From positions 7,897,605 through 7,961,604 of the forward strand of contig NZ_KB913032.1 of NCBI RefSeq assembly GCF_000384215.1: a stretch of DNA of 64,000 nucleotides. Reading direction: 5' to 3'. Source of the stretch: Amycolatopsis alba DSM 44262. GTDB taxonomy: Bacteria; Actinomycetota; Actinomycetes; Mycobacteriales; Pseudonocardiaceae. The notes beneath the pieces are model-generated. The model saw only the letters and a list, made by a program, of their open reading frames with translations. It did no database searches and had not been told where the DNA came from. Position numbers and translations under genes: made by a program. This document shows positions 1 to 8,074 of this stretch, piece after piece; the stretch's first letter is position 1; every line of letters begins with the position of its first letter.

Positions 1-906
1 GGCAAACGCGCCTGGCAACGCTGGTTCTGGGCTGCCGCACAAACGATCGTTGACGCCGAGAGGGGCCTCTCAGAAGACACCGCCTGGCGACACTTCGCTC
101 AAGCCTCCCCCGCGCAAGCGCGCTACTTAGGCAGCACACGCTGGCGCGCGGAACGCTGGCTCCCCGCAGTCGACGAAGCCCGCACCGAACGTCCCCGCCG
201 CCGGCAATTTGGTCCGCCGCAGCCGTCACCTCCTGAACACGACAAACACCATCAACTCAACCAGATCGCAATGACGCAGCGGCTTCTGCGGATTACTGCA
301 TCAATGCATCTGCGTCGATCCACACCAACACGGGCCACCGTCAGACCCTCGACCCTGTACGCCGTGCTCGACGCCATCGCCACAGCCATCGTCACGCGAT
401 CCGGATCACTGTCAGTCCGATCCTGGGCCGAGAAGTCACTTCTTGACCCCAAGTCAGTACGGCGAGCACGAGACGCGGCCGAGCAGTTCGGACTTATTCA
501 TCGAACACACAGCTACCGAGGCGGCCCCAATGACTGCGACAGCTGGCAGCTCACTAAACACCTGGCCGAACGACTATCCACCCTCTTGAACCAATCCCCC
601 ACTAATCTGTACACCCCCCACATTCTCAGCGTTGGCACGGCGAACTACCAACGCCTTCGACGCACCCACGTACAGGAACGAGAATCATGGAGATCACTTT
701 GGAAGAACCTGCAGCAGTCTAACTTTGCACACAGCAATAAGATTTTCACCAATGCCATCAAGCTGAATTGTAGCGAGCAGATGATATGCACGAGACACCT
801 ACCCGAAGGCATACCTAAAAGCAGATGCCACAAGATCCACCCTCGGCGGACACGAAGCTATTTCGGAACCCATGATAGCTATTCGATCCAGATCCGCGGC
901 CCATAG
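1..906 (+). CDS. Mobile-element replication-type protein, C-terminal part (5' partial)
   Basis: The frame is open from the first base to a TAG at 904-906, so the start lies outside the window. The visible 301 residues begin with a Trp- and Arg-rich stretch, and around codons 115-165 have a small winged-helix-like segment (SVRSWAEKSLLDPKSVRRA) resembling DNA-binding parts of actinobacterial plasmid replication initiators. The last 100 codons are unlike the rest and have lower GC. It stands directly before an excisionase-like gene, the rep-xis order known from pSAM2-type integrative elements. The replication role is inferred from this position and the helix-turn-helix; I do not recognise a family with certainty. 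Confidence 0.45.
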   Translation, partial: GKRAWQRWFWAAAQTIVDAERGLSEDTAWRHFAQASPAQARYLGSTRWRAERWLPAVDEARTERPRRRQFGPPQPSPPEHDKHHQLNQIAMTQRLLRITASMHLRRSTPTRATVRPSTLYAVLDAIATAIVTRSGSLSVRSWAEKSLLDPKSVRRARDAAEQFGLIHRTHSYRGGPNDCDSWQLTKHLAERLSTLLNQSPTNLYTPHILSVGTANYQRLRRTHVQERESWRSLWKNLQQSNFAHSNKIFTNAIKLNCSEQMICTRHLPEGIPKSRCHKIHPRRTRSYFGTHDSYSIQIRGP

Positions 907-974
907 CACAAACTTTGAAACTAATTTTTGAGTCAAAGTTTACTTCCATACACCAATTGCATCCAGGGGAAACG

Positions 975-1250
975 ATGAGGAACCTAGGCGACAAAGCCGA
1001 GAAGCCGCGCTTCTTCAGCGTCAACGAGGCCGCGAGAATACTTCGAATGTCCCCCATGACACTCTATCGCGCAATAAACAGCGGATCTTTTCCCGCCATC
1101 CGAGTAAGAGGACGCCTGACCGTGCCAGCAGGCGCAATTGACAAAATGGAGAAGGCAGCTCTATATCGCAATGAAGTCGTCGATGCCGCCGAATTTACTT
1201 CAACAATGCCCGCCCCTGCCGACGTCCTAACACCAGAGACAGGCGCCTAG
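975..1250 (+). CDS. Excisionase-like small DNA-binding protein
   Basis: A 91-residue protein. I chose the ATG at 975 because a GGGGA Shine-Dalgarno lies just upstream; an earlier TTG at 915 lacks one. Residues about 13-62 form a helix-turn-helix of the MerR/excisionase type (FSVNEAARILRMSPMTLYRA, then a basic wing). Proteins of this kind bind the attachment-site arms and steer the integrase towards excision in actinomycete integrative elements. In pSAM2-type elements the integrase gene normally follows directly, but none follows here. The acidic Thr/Pro-rich tail is not conserved in the family as I know it. Confidence 0.75.
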   Translation: MRNLGDKAEKPRFFSVNEAARILRMSPMTLYRAINSGSFPAIRVRGRLTVPAGAIDKMEKAALYRNEVVDAAEFTSTMPAPADVLTPETGA

Positions 1251-2525
1251 ACTGTCCTTCAAAGCATACAACGGCGTGCGTGAGCACCCCGCAATCCCGC
1301 CGGACCAGGCTCCACGCACAGTCTTTCGGCGGCAGAGTCACCGACACACGTCGCGGCAGGGTTCCTGTGCGACAGGTCCCGCTTCGCTATGACATGCTGT
1401 GCGGCTCGCGGATCGCGCCCGCTCAGCTTCAGCCGCCGCGGACACGTCATGTCGGCGCTGGGTGCTACTGCCAGCAGGTATCGGACGCGGCGAGGTCACA
1501 CGCAGAAGTTCGGCGGTATCGCGCGCTTCCCTCTCATCGACCAGTTCGAAGCCGGGCGCCCATAGCCCTAGCGAGCGGACCGTGCCCGCTTACCCGCGCA
1601 GCGCCTGGTCAGCATCGGACAGCAGGTCACCGTGATGATCACGACTCCGGGCCTGCCGCTGCGCTCGGAGCGCAGGTCAGAGCTAACGCCGCCGCCCCTG
1701 CGTGCGACATAGTCTTTGACCTGCGCACCATAGTTGCGAAAGCCCGGAACGCATGGCCCTCACCGCGCCGTCCAGCTCTACTGGGACATCCGCACCGTCA
1801 CCGTTGACGGCCGCGGCTCCGCGCCCATGACCTATCCCGGTATCCGCATCACACGCTGCCAGTCCGGACGCGTCGTCTCCGATACCTGGCTGCCGGTAGG
1901 GCAAAGGCCGACCTACGCCGACGACGAAGCACTCATCACTGCCCTGCACGCCGCCTGGCGCCAGGCCGGAGACGACAGGCTGCCTGAATCCGCCGCCGAT
2001 TGAGTAGCCGAACCTCACGTCGCACATGCACGACAACAGACGCGGGAAGACTGAACCAGCAGCCCGCAGGGCATGTCCTCTCACTGCCCCATTAGGGTGA
2101 TTCTCGCACTCCTACTTTGGGCAAGATTTCATGACATGGTTCGTGACACGAACCCGAGTGACCTGGTGGGATTTCTGAGGCCTCTGCGGTTCCGAGTGAT
2201 GCTATAGTCGCTGGTAGAGGCCCTAGCAGCGCCTGTCGACCACCCTCCTAAAGCGGGCGTCAAAGGTTCGAATTCTCGCTCGGCGTGGCCAAGTCGCGGC
2301 CGGGCGCAGCTCGATGCACCTACCGTCATGGCATCACTGTCGACGCGGCGTTCGCTCATTGCATCAGCCCGCCCTGCGCCAGACGTAACACAGGACGGTA
2401 GCGCCCTCGGCCGTTTGACACATCCATTGATGTTCAACATGCTGGAGTGCAACAAGCTTGATCAAATGCTTGTGAGCATCAGCCCTCCTCCAGACCCGCC
2501 CTGTCCTGCGCGCGGAGGGAACGAT
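1251..2525. other. Long stretch without a convincing gene inside the mobile element
   Basis: About 1.27 kb separates the excisionase-like gene from the next clear gene. Short frames exist, the most protein-like being 1734-2003 on the plus strand (TTG start, or ATG at 1827; 89 or 58 codons), but none has a good ribosome site or a recognisable domain. This is where the integrase would be expected. The segment may be the remains of deleted genes. It also contains a tRNA-like fold at 2192-2283, described in the findings. Confidence 0.5.
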
Positions 2526-2813
2526 ATGGATCAGCAAGCCGATCGCCACGAGGGACGCACGCCAGCGCAACGATCCATGCAAGCTCGTTTGGCAGCACTT
2601 ACTTCGTGGGCGCAAACTACGGACCGACAACAGCGGACCGCTCCTGCGCGGAAAGCTGCCCTGACGCGCTTCGAACGTCAAGTCGATCCTGATGGCATAC
2701 TCGATGACAAGACCAGGCGCGAAAAAGCAGCCTACGCCAGAAGGGCACACTTCCAACGGCTCGCCCTCCTAAGCTCTCGTGCGCGCCGTCGAGGAAGCCG
2801 TAATCTCGGATGA
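2526..2813 (+). CDS. Conserved small actinobacterial protein of unknown function
   Basis: A 95-residue protein starting at the ATG preceded by a strong GGAGGGA site; the same frame is open further upstream, but that part is not protein-like. The core pattern (LAALTSWAQTTDRQQRTAPA, later FERQVDPDG and a C-terminal ARRAHFQRLALLSSRARR) matches a family found in many actinobacterial genomes and mobile elements and known only as hypothetical. It is basic and predicted soluble and helical. Its stop overlaps the next start as ATGA, so it is probably translationally coupled to the WhiB-like gene. Function unknown. Confidence 0.75.
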   Translation: MDQQADRHEGRTPAQRSMQARLAALTSWAQTTDRQQRTAPARKAALTRFERQVDPDGILDDKTRREKAAYARRAHFQRLALLSSRARRRGSRNLG

Positions 2814-3223
2814 AGCATCCGAACGCTCCACACGATCGCAACTGGCATCGACACGCAGCCTGCCGCGACAAACCCAACCTCGACTGGCACTCCGACGAAC
2901 CCGTCATCAGGCAAAGGTGCCTGGCCATCTGCCGCAACTGCACAGTACGGGCACCATGCGGCGATACCGCAATTTCACTGCGCGATCCATGGGGAATATG
3001 GGGAGGACAGTCTCCCGACGAACGCGATCGCCTGGCTGGGGATGAGCACCTGCGCATACTTCCCCCGCATGGCAACAACTCAAGGTACGTCAAACACTCG
3101 TGCCGTTGCGATGCATGCCGCGCAGGTCACACCTCGTACGAACACGCCCGACGACAATCAGCTTCCCAGCAAGAATTACAAGAACCGCGAACACCCCTTT
3201 TGCAGGGAAACCCCCTTGACTAA
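2810..3223 (+). CDS. WhiB-family iron-sulfur transcription factor
   Basis: A 137-residue protein whose start overlaps the stop of the preceding gene (ATGA). It has the Wbl signature: a first Cys in the AACRD context, then two further cysteines and a fourth in CLAICRNCTVRAPC, followed by GIWGG, the turn that contacts the primary sigma factor. These four Cys normally hold a 4Fe-4S cluster. A second Cys-rich patch follows (SCRCDACRAGH), a C-terminal extension not usual in short Wbl proteins. Its place next to the element border suggests an element-borne regulator, for example of excision or transfer, which is inference. Confidence 0.85.
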   Translation: MKHPNAPHDRNWHRHAACRDKPNLDWHSDEPVIRQRCLAICRNCTVRAPCGDTAISLRDPWGIWGGQSPDERDRLAGDEHLRILPPHGNNSRYVKHSCRCDACRAGHTSYEHARRQSASQQELQEPRTPLLQGNPLD

Positions 3224-3336
3224 TTGGGGTCCATCTAGCTCACATTGCCACTTGCTACCGACCCGAAAACTGATGATGCTATGCTCAGCTGCGAACTGGA
3301 ACGACGCTGATGAGCACAGCGTTCAGACTCCTAATA

Positions 3337-3379
3337 CTGGGGGTCAAGGGGTCGCAGGTTCGAATCCTGTCAGCCCGAC
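3337..3379 (+). other. Attachment site (attR-type): 3' half of tRNA-Pro(GGG)
   Basis: Sequence from the anticodon loop (CTGGGGG, anticodon GGG) through the 3' anticodon stem TCAAG, variable loop, T arm (GCAGG-TTCGAAT-CCTGT) and acceptor strand CAGCCCG plus discriminator A is tRNA-Pro. The matching 5' acceptor and D arm are absent upstream, where element DNA stands instead. This is the usual scar of an element inserted into the 3' end of a tRNA gene: the intact copy should lie at the other end of the element, outside this window. The native terminator follows at 3389. Confidence 0.8.
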
Positions 3380-3388
3380 GGACAGAAA

Positions 3389-3430
3389 GACCGCTTGATG
3401 TGAACGAAAGTTCAGGTCAGGCGGTTTTTT
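3389..3430 (+). terminator. Rho-independent terminator of the tRNA-Pro gene
   Basis: An imperfect long hairpin (arm beginning GACCGC, returning arm ending GGCGGT) with a GAAA loop is followed by TTTTTT. It lies 10 bases beyond the tRNA 3' end, as expected for the resident tRNA gene, and marks the start of ordinary chromosomal sequence. Confidence 0.8.
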
Positions 3431-3727
3431 CGTTGTGGCGAGAATTATTCTTCGGATACACCGAAGCGCTTGCTTGGGGACCACGTTGATCTTCAGGCGG
3501 CCCCGCCTACTTCTGCGGCACAGTCATGGCCAGCGAGTGGGCCTACCCGGAGGCGGGGGTTACCCCAGCGTCATGACCCGGCAGTAGCAGACCCGCACGT
3601 GGCGCCGCCCTCGGATTCCGAGTACTCGGCGACGGCGTCGAACTGGAGGCCACCGAGGACTGGGGCGACTGGGTGTATCCGTACCTCAGCTGCTGAACGA
3701 CCCGCGAGTGGCGCCGCACTGCACGAG
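3431..3727. other. Intergenic region with possible gene remnant
   Basis: No intact gene is visible. A short stretch ending at the TGA at 3694-3696 reads as a plausible protein tail (ELEATEDWGDWVYPYLSC) in one frame, preceded by frames broken by stops, so this may be the decayed end of a gene disrupted near the integration site. No domain is recognisable. Confidence 0.3.
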
Positions 3728-3780
3728 TCCGTGAAGGCCTCCTTGAGGGACTCTGAGTCCCTCAAGGAGGCCTTCACGGA
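3728..3780. repeat. Perfect 53-bp palindrome, GTGAAGGCCTCCTT family
   Basis: Two 26-nt arms around a single T (3754). The outer part of each arm carries GTGAAGGCCTCCTT or its complement, the same as in the palindrome at 22668-22722, while the inner parts differ. It lies about 70 bp past the 3' end of the VOC gene on the minus strand and could act as its terminator. No T tract follows on either strand. Confidence 0.85.
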
Positions 3781-3849
3781 CTTGGCACCGGACGGGATAC
3801 TTTTGCCTTATTTCTCAAGTGGTTCTCGTCGGCGAAGGAAATCGGGCGA

Positions 3850-4233
3850 TCAGGATCCCGATCCGTACGGGCGGGTGAGGACCTCCAGGATGTGACCGTC
3901 GGGATCGTCGAAGTAGACGCCCCGGCCACCGTCCTTGGTGTTGATCTCGCCGGGCCGGTAGTGCCTCGGTCCCGCCCAGTACGGCACGCCTCCCTCGCGG
4001 ATCCGGCCGAAGATCGTGTCGAACTCGTCCTCCTCGACCAGGAACGCGTAATGCTGCCTGGAGAACTCCTCGGTGCTGTGCATGACGTCGAGCGAGACCC
4101 CGTTGCCGGTCTGGACCACCAGGAACGGGCCGAATTCCGCGGGTTCGGGCAGCCCGAGGATCGAAACCAGGAAATCCGCCGTGGCGGTCCGGTCGGTGGC
4201 GTTGATGATCGTGTGATTCAGTTGCACTGTCAT
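3850..4233 (-). CDS. VOC-fold (glyoxalase/bleomycin-resistance type) protein
   Basis: A 127-residue protein of one vicinal-oxygen-chelate module pair: N-terminal LNHTIINATD, central SLDVMH, and the closing GVYFDDPDGHILEVLTRPYG, typical of metal-binding or drug-binding members. His near the N-terminus and Glu of the ILEVLT strand are candidate metal ligands. Substrate cannot be told from sequence. It is a single gene on the minus strand, preceded by an AT-rich promoter with a palindrome and followed by a large palindrome that may terminate it. Confidence 0.8.
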   Translation of the reverse strand: MTVQLNHTIINATDRTATADFLVSILGLPEPAEFGPFLVVQTGNGVSLDVMHSTEEFSRQHYAFLVEEDEFDTIFGRIREGGVPYWAGPRHYRPGEINTKDGGRGVYFDDPDGHILEVLTRPYGSGS

Positions 4234-4240
4234 GAAAAAA

Positions 4241-4265
4241 CTCTAAAATCTCAAGTTTACTAGAG
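4241..4265 (-). promoter_or_regulatory. Candidate operator/promoter of the VOC gene
   Basis: Just upstream of the start at 4233 lies an AT-rich block bounded by CTCTA and TAGAG, unusual in this GC-rich region. The inverted ends suggest a repressor site over the promoter. No Shine-Dalgarno is visible, so the mRNA may have a very short leader. Regulator unknown. Confidence 0.35.
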
Positions 4266-4332
4266 GTCAACACGCGCACGCGTAACGTTCCCGGCTCGCC
4301 ATGACATGAGTGCAGGCCGACACTAAGGGGAC

Positions 4333-4803
4333 GTGATGCGCGCTTTGACGATTGCCGGCGTTGCCGGACCACTCACCCTGCCCCTCGCTCCACCGGCTGC
4401 GGCCTCCGGCGTACCGGAACAGTGGTCGACCGATGCGCTCGAACGGTTCCGCCTTCCTGCCGCAGCGGAACTGGGGCGGGGCGACTTCTCGAACACCGGC
4501 TTCACCGGGAAGGCCGACTTCGTCGGCGACGTGGACAACGACGGCCGCGCCGACGCCATCGCCGTCCGTTGCCCACATCCACGACACCGCAAGGCATCTT
4601 CGTCGCGAAGGTGAAACGCTTCAAAAGCCCGCGCACTGGCTGGAGAACCGCATCGCCGCGATTACGGGAACCTGGCGGCGGACGCGATCGGTGACGGAAA
4701 GGCCGACTTCATCCTCGTCGACCAGAGCGGCACGAGAGCAGAGCCCGGCACTGCGAAATCGTGGACCACTGCTTTGACCGAGTGTCGCGACCTCCACCGG
4801 CGA
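4333..4803 (+). pseudogene. Decayed secreted FG-GAP/VCBS-repeat protein
   Basis: The beginning is intact (signal-like GVAGPLTLPLAPPAAA, then an FG-GAP unit KADFVGDVDNDGRADAIAV), but the frame is lost near 4575. Later FG-GAP-like pieces sit in other frames: KVKRFKSPRTGW near 4610-4645 and a clear unit AADAIGDGKADFILVDQSGT near 4678-4740. Intact family members are secreted, calcium-binding-type beta-propeller proteins. At least two frameshifts are needed to join the pieces, so this is a degraded gene unless the sequence has errors. Confidence 0.7.
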
Positions 4804-4909
4804 TTCAGCACTGGTTTTCCCTCGTTTCCGTCGACAGCGAAGGCGTACGCGCGAAGATCTCCCGAAAGACAGACGCGCGGCGAGCCGGTCGTCGAGCAGC
4901 CTGGTGAGC

Positions 4910-6313
4910 ATGAAGAAGATACGCGAGTTCGCGGCCGGTGGGCTCTGCCTGCTCGCCATGCTCAGTGGAGTGACGGGGACATCCGCCGCGGCCACGCCGA
5001 AACCCGTTCTGTCCTGGCAGGACTGCGGGGACGGCCTGCACTGTGGCTCGCTGGCCGTGCCGTCGGACTGGGCACGGCTGGACCAGGCGCCGATCACACT
5101 CGGCCTGGCGAAACTGCCTGCCACGAACGCGGCCGGTGACCATGGCGTCCTGCTGATGAACCTCGGCGGCCCGCAGGCGCAGATCTCCGCGTTCCGTCAA
5201 CCGGCCTTCCAGGAACGGTTCGCGGAGCTGCGGCAGTGGTTCGACATCGTCATCTTCGATCCTCGGGGGTTCGAGGCGAGCAGCGGCGTCTCCTGCCCGC
5301 TTCCGGCACCGGCCGAGGCGGACTACGTGTTCCCGGACCAGGCCGCCTTCGACGCGCACGCAGAACGAAACGCCCGCTTCGGCCGGGGGTGCGCCGCTAC
5401 GCCGCTGGCAGGCAAGCTCGACTCCTGGCAGGTCGCGCACGATCTGGAGGCGATACGGAAAGCGCTCGGTGAGCGGAAGCTCAACTATTTCGGCAACTCC
5501 TACTGCACCGTGTACGCACAGGCGTACGCCGATCTTTTCCCCGGCGGTGTCGGCCGGATGTATCTGGACAGCGTCATGGACCACACCAACCCTTCGCTGC
5601 GGAACTGGCTCGGCCAGCGAGCTCGCGCGAACGAGCGCACCCTGCACCGGTTCGCCGGCTGGTGTGCGGCTGAACCCAGCTGCGCACTGCACGGTCGCGA
5701 CGTCCTGACCGTCTGGGACGAGCTCATCGCACGGGCCGAACGGCAGCCGATCCCCGGCGGGGGCACCACGGTCAGCGCGGAGCAGATCGTCGCCCGCGCC
5801 GACATCCGTTCCGAACGGCGCTGGCCGGCGTTCGCCACCGCCCTCGCCGAGGCGCACGCGGGTGACGCGACGAAACTCGCCACCAAGCCGGTGTTCCCAC
5901 CCGGTCCTGACGTGATGCGGATCCCGACCTGCGCCGACTTCCCTTACCCCGGCGACTACCGGTCGGTCCGGGAGGTGGAAGCGTCGCTGCGCACGGTGGC
6001 GCCGCGGCTGGGCTGGCGTCAGGCGTGGATCTGGGCCATGCCGTGTGCGCGGCTGCCGGGCAACGGCACGTTCCCGCCGCACCGTCGCGACTTCGCCGGA
6101 GTCCCGCCGGTCCTGGTCGTGGGTGGCGTGGACGACGACAACACCCCGCCCGAGTGGGGGCGGCACCTCGCCGCCCAGCTTCCCGGCGCCCGGTACCTCG
6201 CGGCCGCCGGCGACCACGCGGTCTACGTGGACGGCAACGTCTGTGCGCGTGCCCGCGCGCACCGCTACCTGACCACTGGACAGCTGCCGCCGGAGAACAC
6301 GGTCTGTGCCTAG
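4910..6313 (+). CDS. Secreted alpha/beta hydrolase, tripeptidyl aminopeptidase (TAP-like) type
   Basis: About 467 residues from the ATG at 4910; a GTG six bases earlier is an alternative start. A signal peptide (LCLLAMLSGVTGTSAAA) is followed by a SWQDCGDGLHCGSLAVPSDW opening typical of the SlpD/SlpE-TAP group. Further landmarks are DPRGF, the nucleophile elbow FGNSYC, an Asp in the VVGGVDDDNTP strand and a C-terminal His in AGDHAVYV, with the TAP C-terminal domain. The elbow has Cys where the family has Gly (G-x-S-Y-G). Such enzymes release short peptides or hydrolyse esters outside the cell. The two-component genes follow closely, so they may be co-transcribed. Confidence 0.85.
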   Translation: MKKIREFAAGGLCLLAMLSGVTGTSAAATPKPVLSWQDCGDGLHCGSLAVPSDWARLDQAPITLGLAKLPATNAAGDHGVLLMNLGGPQAQISAFRQPAFQERFAELRQWFDIVIFDPRGFEASSGVSCPLPAPAEADYVFPDQAAFDAHAERNARFGRGCAATPLAGKLDSWQVAHDLEAIRKALGERKLNYFGNSYCTVYAQAYADLFPGGVGRMYLDSVMDHTNPSLRNWLGQRARANERTLHRFAGWCAAEPSCALHGRDVLTVWDELIARAERQPIPGGGTTVSAEQIVARADIRSERRWPAFATALAEAHAGDATKLATKPVFPPGPDVMRIPTCADFPYPGDYRSVREVEASLRTVAPRLGWRQAWIWAMPCARLPGNGTFPPHRRDFAGVPPVLVVGGVDDDNTPPEWGRHLAAQLPGARYLAAAGDHAVYVDGNVCARARAHRYLTTGQLPPENTVCA

Positions 6314-6323
6314 TGTCGCTGTC

Positions 6324-7346
6324 ATGAAGATCGTGCTGCTCGTGGTGGGGACCGCGGCCCTGCTGGTCGGTTTCACGCGCTGGGAGAACCCGGAGACCGA
6401 CCTGCCGATGCTCGCCGCGATCAGCCTCGCCGTCTGCCTGCCACTGGCACTGCGTAAGAGATTGCCGCTGACCGCGGCGATACTGGCGTCGGGGATCTCG
6501 TTGCTCGGCAGCGTGATCCCCGGCTGGCCGGGCCGGCTGGTGGCCATGGCGGCGTTGTGCTGCGCCGCCTACTACCGGCCGCTGCGCCTGTCATCGGTCG
6601 TGGCGGTGTCCCTGGTGTGGGTCATCGGCTACGGGATCCTGTCCAGCAAGATGGGCCCGGCCGCCGACCTGATCGTTCTCGGCGTCGCACTCCCGGTGGT
6701 CGGATACGCGCTGAGGCTGCAACGTGACCGGGCCGGGCAGACGGTCCGGCTACGTCTCGCCGAGGCGGACCGCGTGGCGGCCGAGGACCGCGCGCGCCTG
6801 GCCAGAGAGGTGCACGACAGCGTCGGTCACCACCTGACCGCGATCCGGTTGCAGGCCATGGCCGCCCGCCGGGCACTGGGCGGCACACCCGAGCTCGCCG
6901 ACCGTGTGCTCGGCACCATCGATGACCTCTCCTCGTCCGCGCTGAGCGAGGTGCGTGCTCTGCTGACCACGTCGCGCGGAGACACGGGGCTGGCGGAGGT
7001 AGGCGGCCTGGTCCGCCGACTATCCACTGTAGACCGCCGGATTACGGTGCGCGGTACGGCGGCCCCCTTGTCACCGGTCGTCGACCACGCTGCTTACCGT
7101 GTCGTGCAGGAAGCTCTGACCAACGCGGTGCGGCACACCGACGCCACCGAGATCGACGTGTGCCTGCGACACGACCGGCACGCCATCGAGGTCACGGTCA
7201 CCGACAACGGCACCGGCGTCGCTCAAGTCGTCGAGGGACACGGCATCCGCGGCATGCGTGAGCGGGTGCACGTGCTCGGCGGCACGCTGTCGGTCGGCCC
7301 CCGGCCCCGGCACGGGTGGTCGGTGCGGGCGACGATCCCGGCATGA
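6324..7346 (+). CDS. NarL-type sensor histidine kinase
   Basis: About 340 residues. The first 130 form five or so membrane segments; then comes a HisKA_3 dimerisation helix with phosphoacceptor His near 164 (EVHDSVGHH), followed by an HATPase domain with N-box VVQEALTNAVRH and G-box TDNGTG. It ends GWSVRATIPA, as usual. There is no extracellular sensor domain, so the signal may be membrane-derived. The start at 6324 follows the hydrolase stop by 10 bases and the stop overlaps the response-regulator ATG. No ligand can be named. Confidence 0.9.
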   Translation: MKIVLLVVGTAALLVGFTRWENPETDLPMLAAISLAVCLPLALRKRLPLTAAILASGISLLGSVIPGWPGRLVAMAALCCAAYYRPLRLSSVVAVSLVWVIGYGILSSKMGPAADLIVLGVALPVVGYALRLQRDRAGQTVRLRLAEADRVAAEDRARLAREVHDSVGHHLTAIRLQAMAARRALGGTPELADRVLGTIDDLSSSALSEVRALLTTSRGDTGLAEVGGLVRRLSTVDRRITVRGTAAPLSPVVDHAAYRVVQEALTNAVRHTDATEIDVCLRHDRHAIEVTVTDNGTGVAQVVEGHGIRGMRERVHVLGGTLSVGPRPRHGWSVRATIPA

Positions 7347-7999
7347 TCCGTGTACTGATCGCCGACGACCAGGCGCCCGTGCGTGAGGCGTTACGGCTGG
7401 TGCTCGACGGCGAGCCGGACATCGAGGTGGTCGACGAGGCGGCCAACGGCGCCGAGGCCGTGCGAAAAGCGCTGTGGCGGCAGCCGGACGTCGTGGTCAT
7501 GGATCTGCGCATGCCGCATCTCGACGGGATCACCGCCATCCGACGGCTCACCGAGACCGAGCCGGCGCCACGCGTGCTCGCGCTGACGACCTTCGACCTG
7601 GACGACTACCTGTTCGGTGCGTTGCAGGCGGGAGCCGCCGGTTTCCTGCTGAAGGACAGCGAACCCGAGCTGCTGCTGGACGGGGTGCGCGCACTGCACA
7701 CCGGTCAAGGGTTGATCGACCCCCAGGTCACCGGACGGCTGATCGACCGGTTCGCCGCGCTCTCGCCACGGGCACCGACACGCGAACTGGAGCTGCTCAC
7801 CCCACGCGAGCACGAAGTGCTGCGGCGCATCGCACGAGGGATGAGCAACGCCGAAATCGCCGACACCCTGGTGATCGAACCCGGCACGGTGAAGACCCAC
7901 GTCGCCAGGGTGCTCGGCAAACTGGGGCTGCGTACCCGTGTCCACGCGGTGATCTACGCCTACGAGCACGGTCTGGCAGGCGACGAACCCTCGTCTTGA
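7343..7999 (+). CDS. NarL/FixJ-type response regulator
   Basis: A 218-residue partner of the preceding kinase (ATGA overlap). The receiver domain has acidic residues at 8-9, phospho-acceptor Asp near 54 in VVMDLRMP, Thr in ALTTFD and Lys in FLLKDS. The C-terminal LuxR helix-turn-helix (LTPREHEVLRRIARGMSNAE, then TVKTHVARVLGKLGL) is complete. It probably controls nearby genes such as the secreted hydrolase, but no binding site is evident. Confidence 0.92.
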   Translation: MIRVLIADDQAPVREALRLVLDGEPDIEVVDEAANGAEAVRKALWRQPDVVVMDLRMPHLDGITAIRRLTETEPAPRVLALTTFDLDDYLFGALQAGAAGFLLKDSEPELLLDGVRALHTGQGLIDPQVTGRLIDRFAALSPRAPTRELELLTPREHEVLRRIARGMSNAEIADTLVIEPGTVKTHVARVLGKLGLRTRVHAVIYAYEHGLAGDEPSS

Positions 8000-8074
8000 T
8001 CATGCGTGCGGTTCGTTTTCGGCTCATTTGTTGCCTGGCAGTTTTCGGCGCCTTGCCCGTGCAAGGATTCTCAG

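Noticed and set aside
1280..1807. A 175-codon frame in the gene-poor part of the mobile element, as a possible integrase remnant
   Set aside because: No tyrosine-recombinase motifs (R..HxxR..Y) or ribosome site could be seen; the sequence is low-complexity Arg/Ala/Pro.
3319..3379. A complete tRNA-Arg(CCT) ending at the attachment site
   Set aside because: CTCCTAA looks like an Arg anticodon loop, but the spacing to the T arm is wrong, and CTGGGGG-TCAAG fits the 3' half of tRNA-Pro(GGG) exactly.
4805..6547. A 580-codon minus-strand frame opposite the secreted hydrolase
   Set aside because: Composition is that of a reverse shadow, and the plus strand holds a full signal peptide and catalytic motifs.
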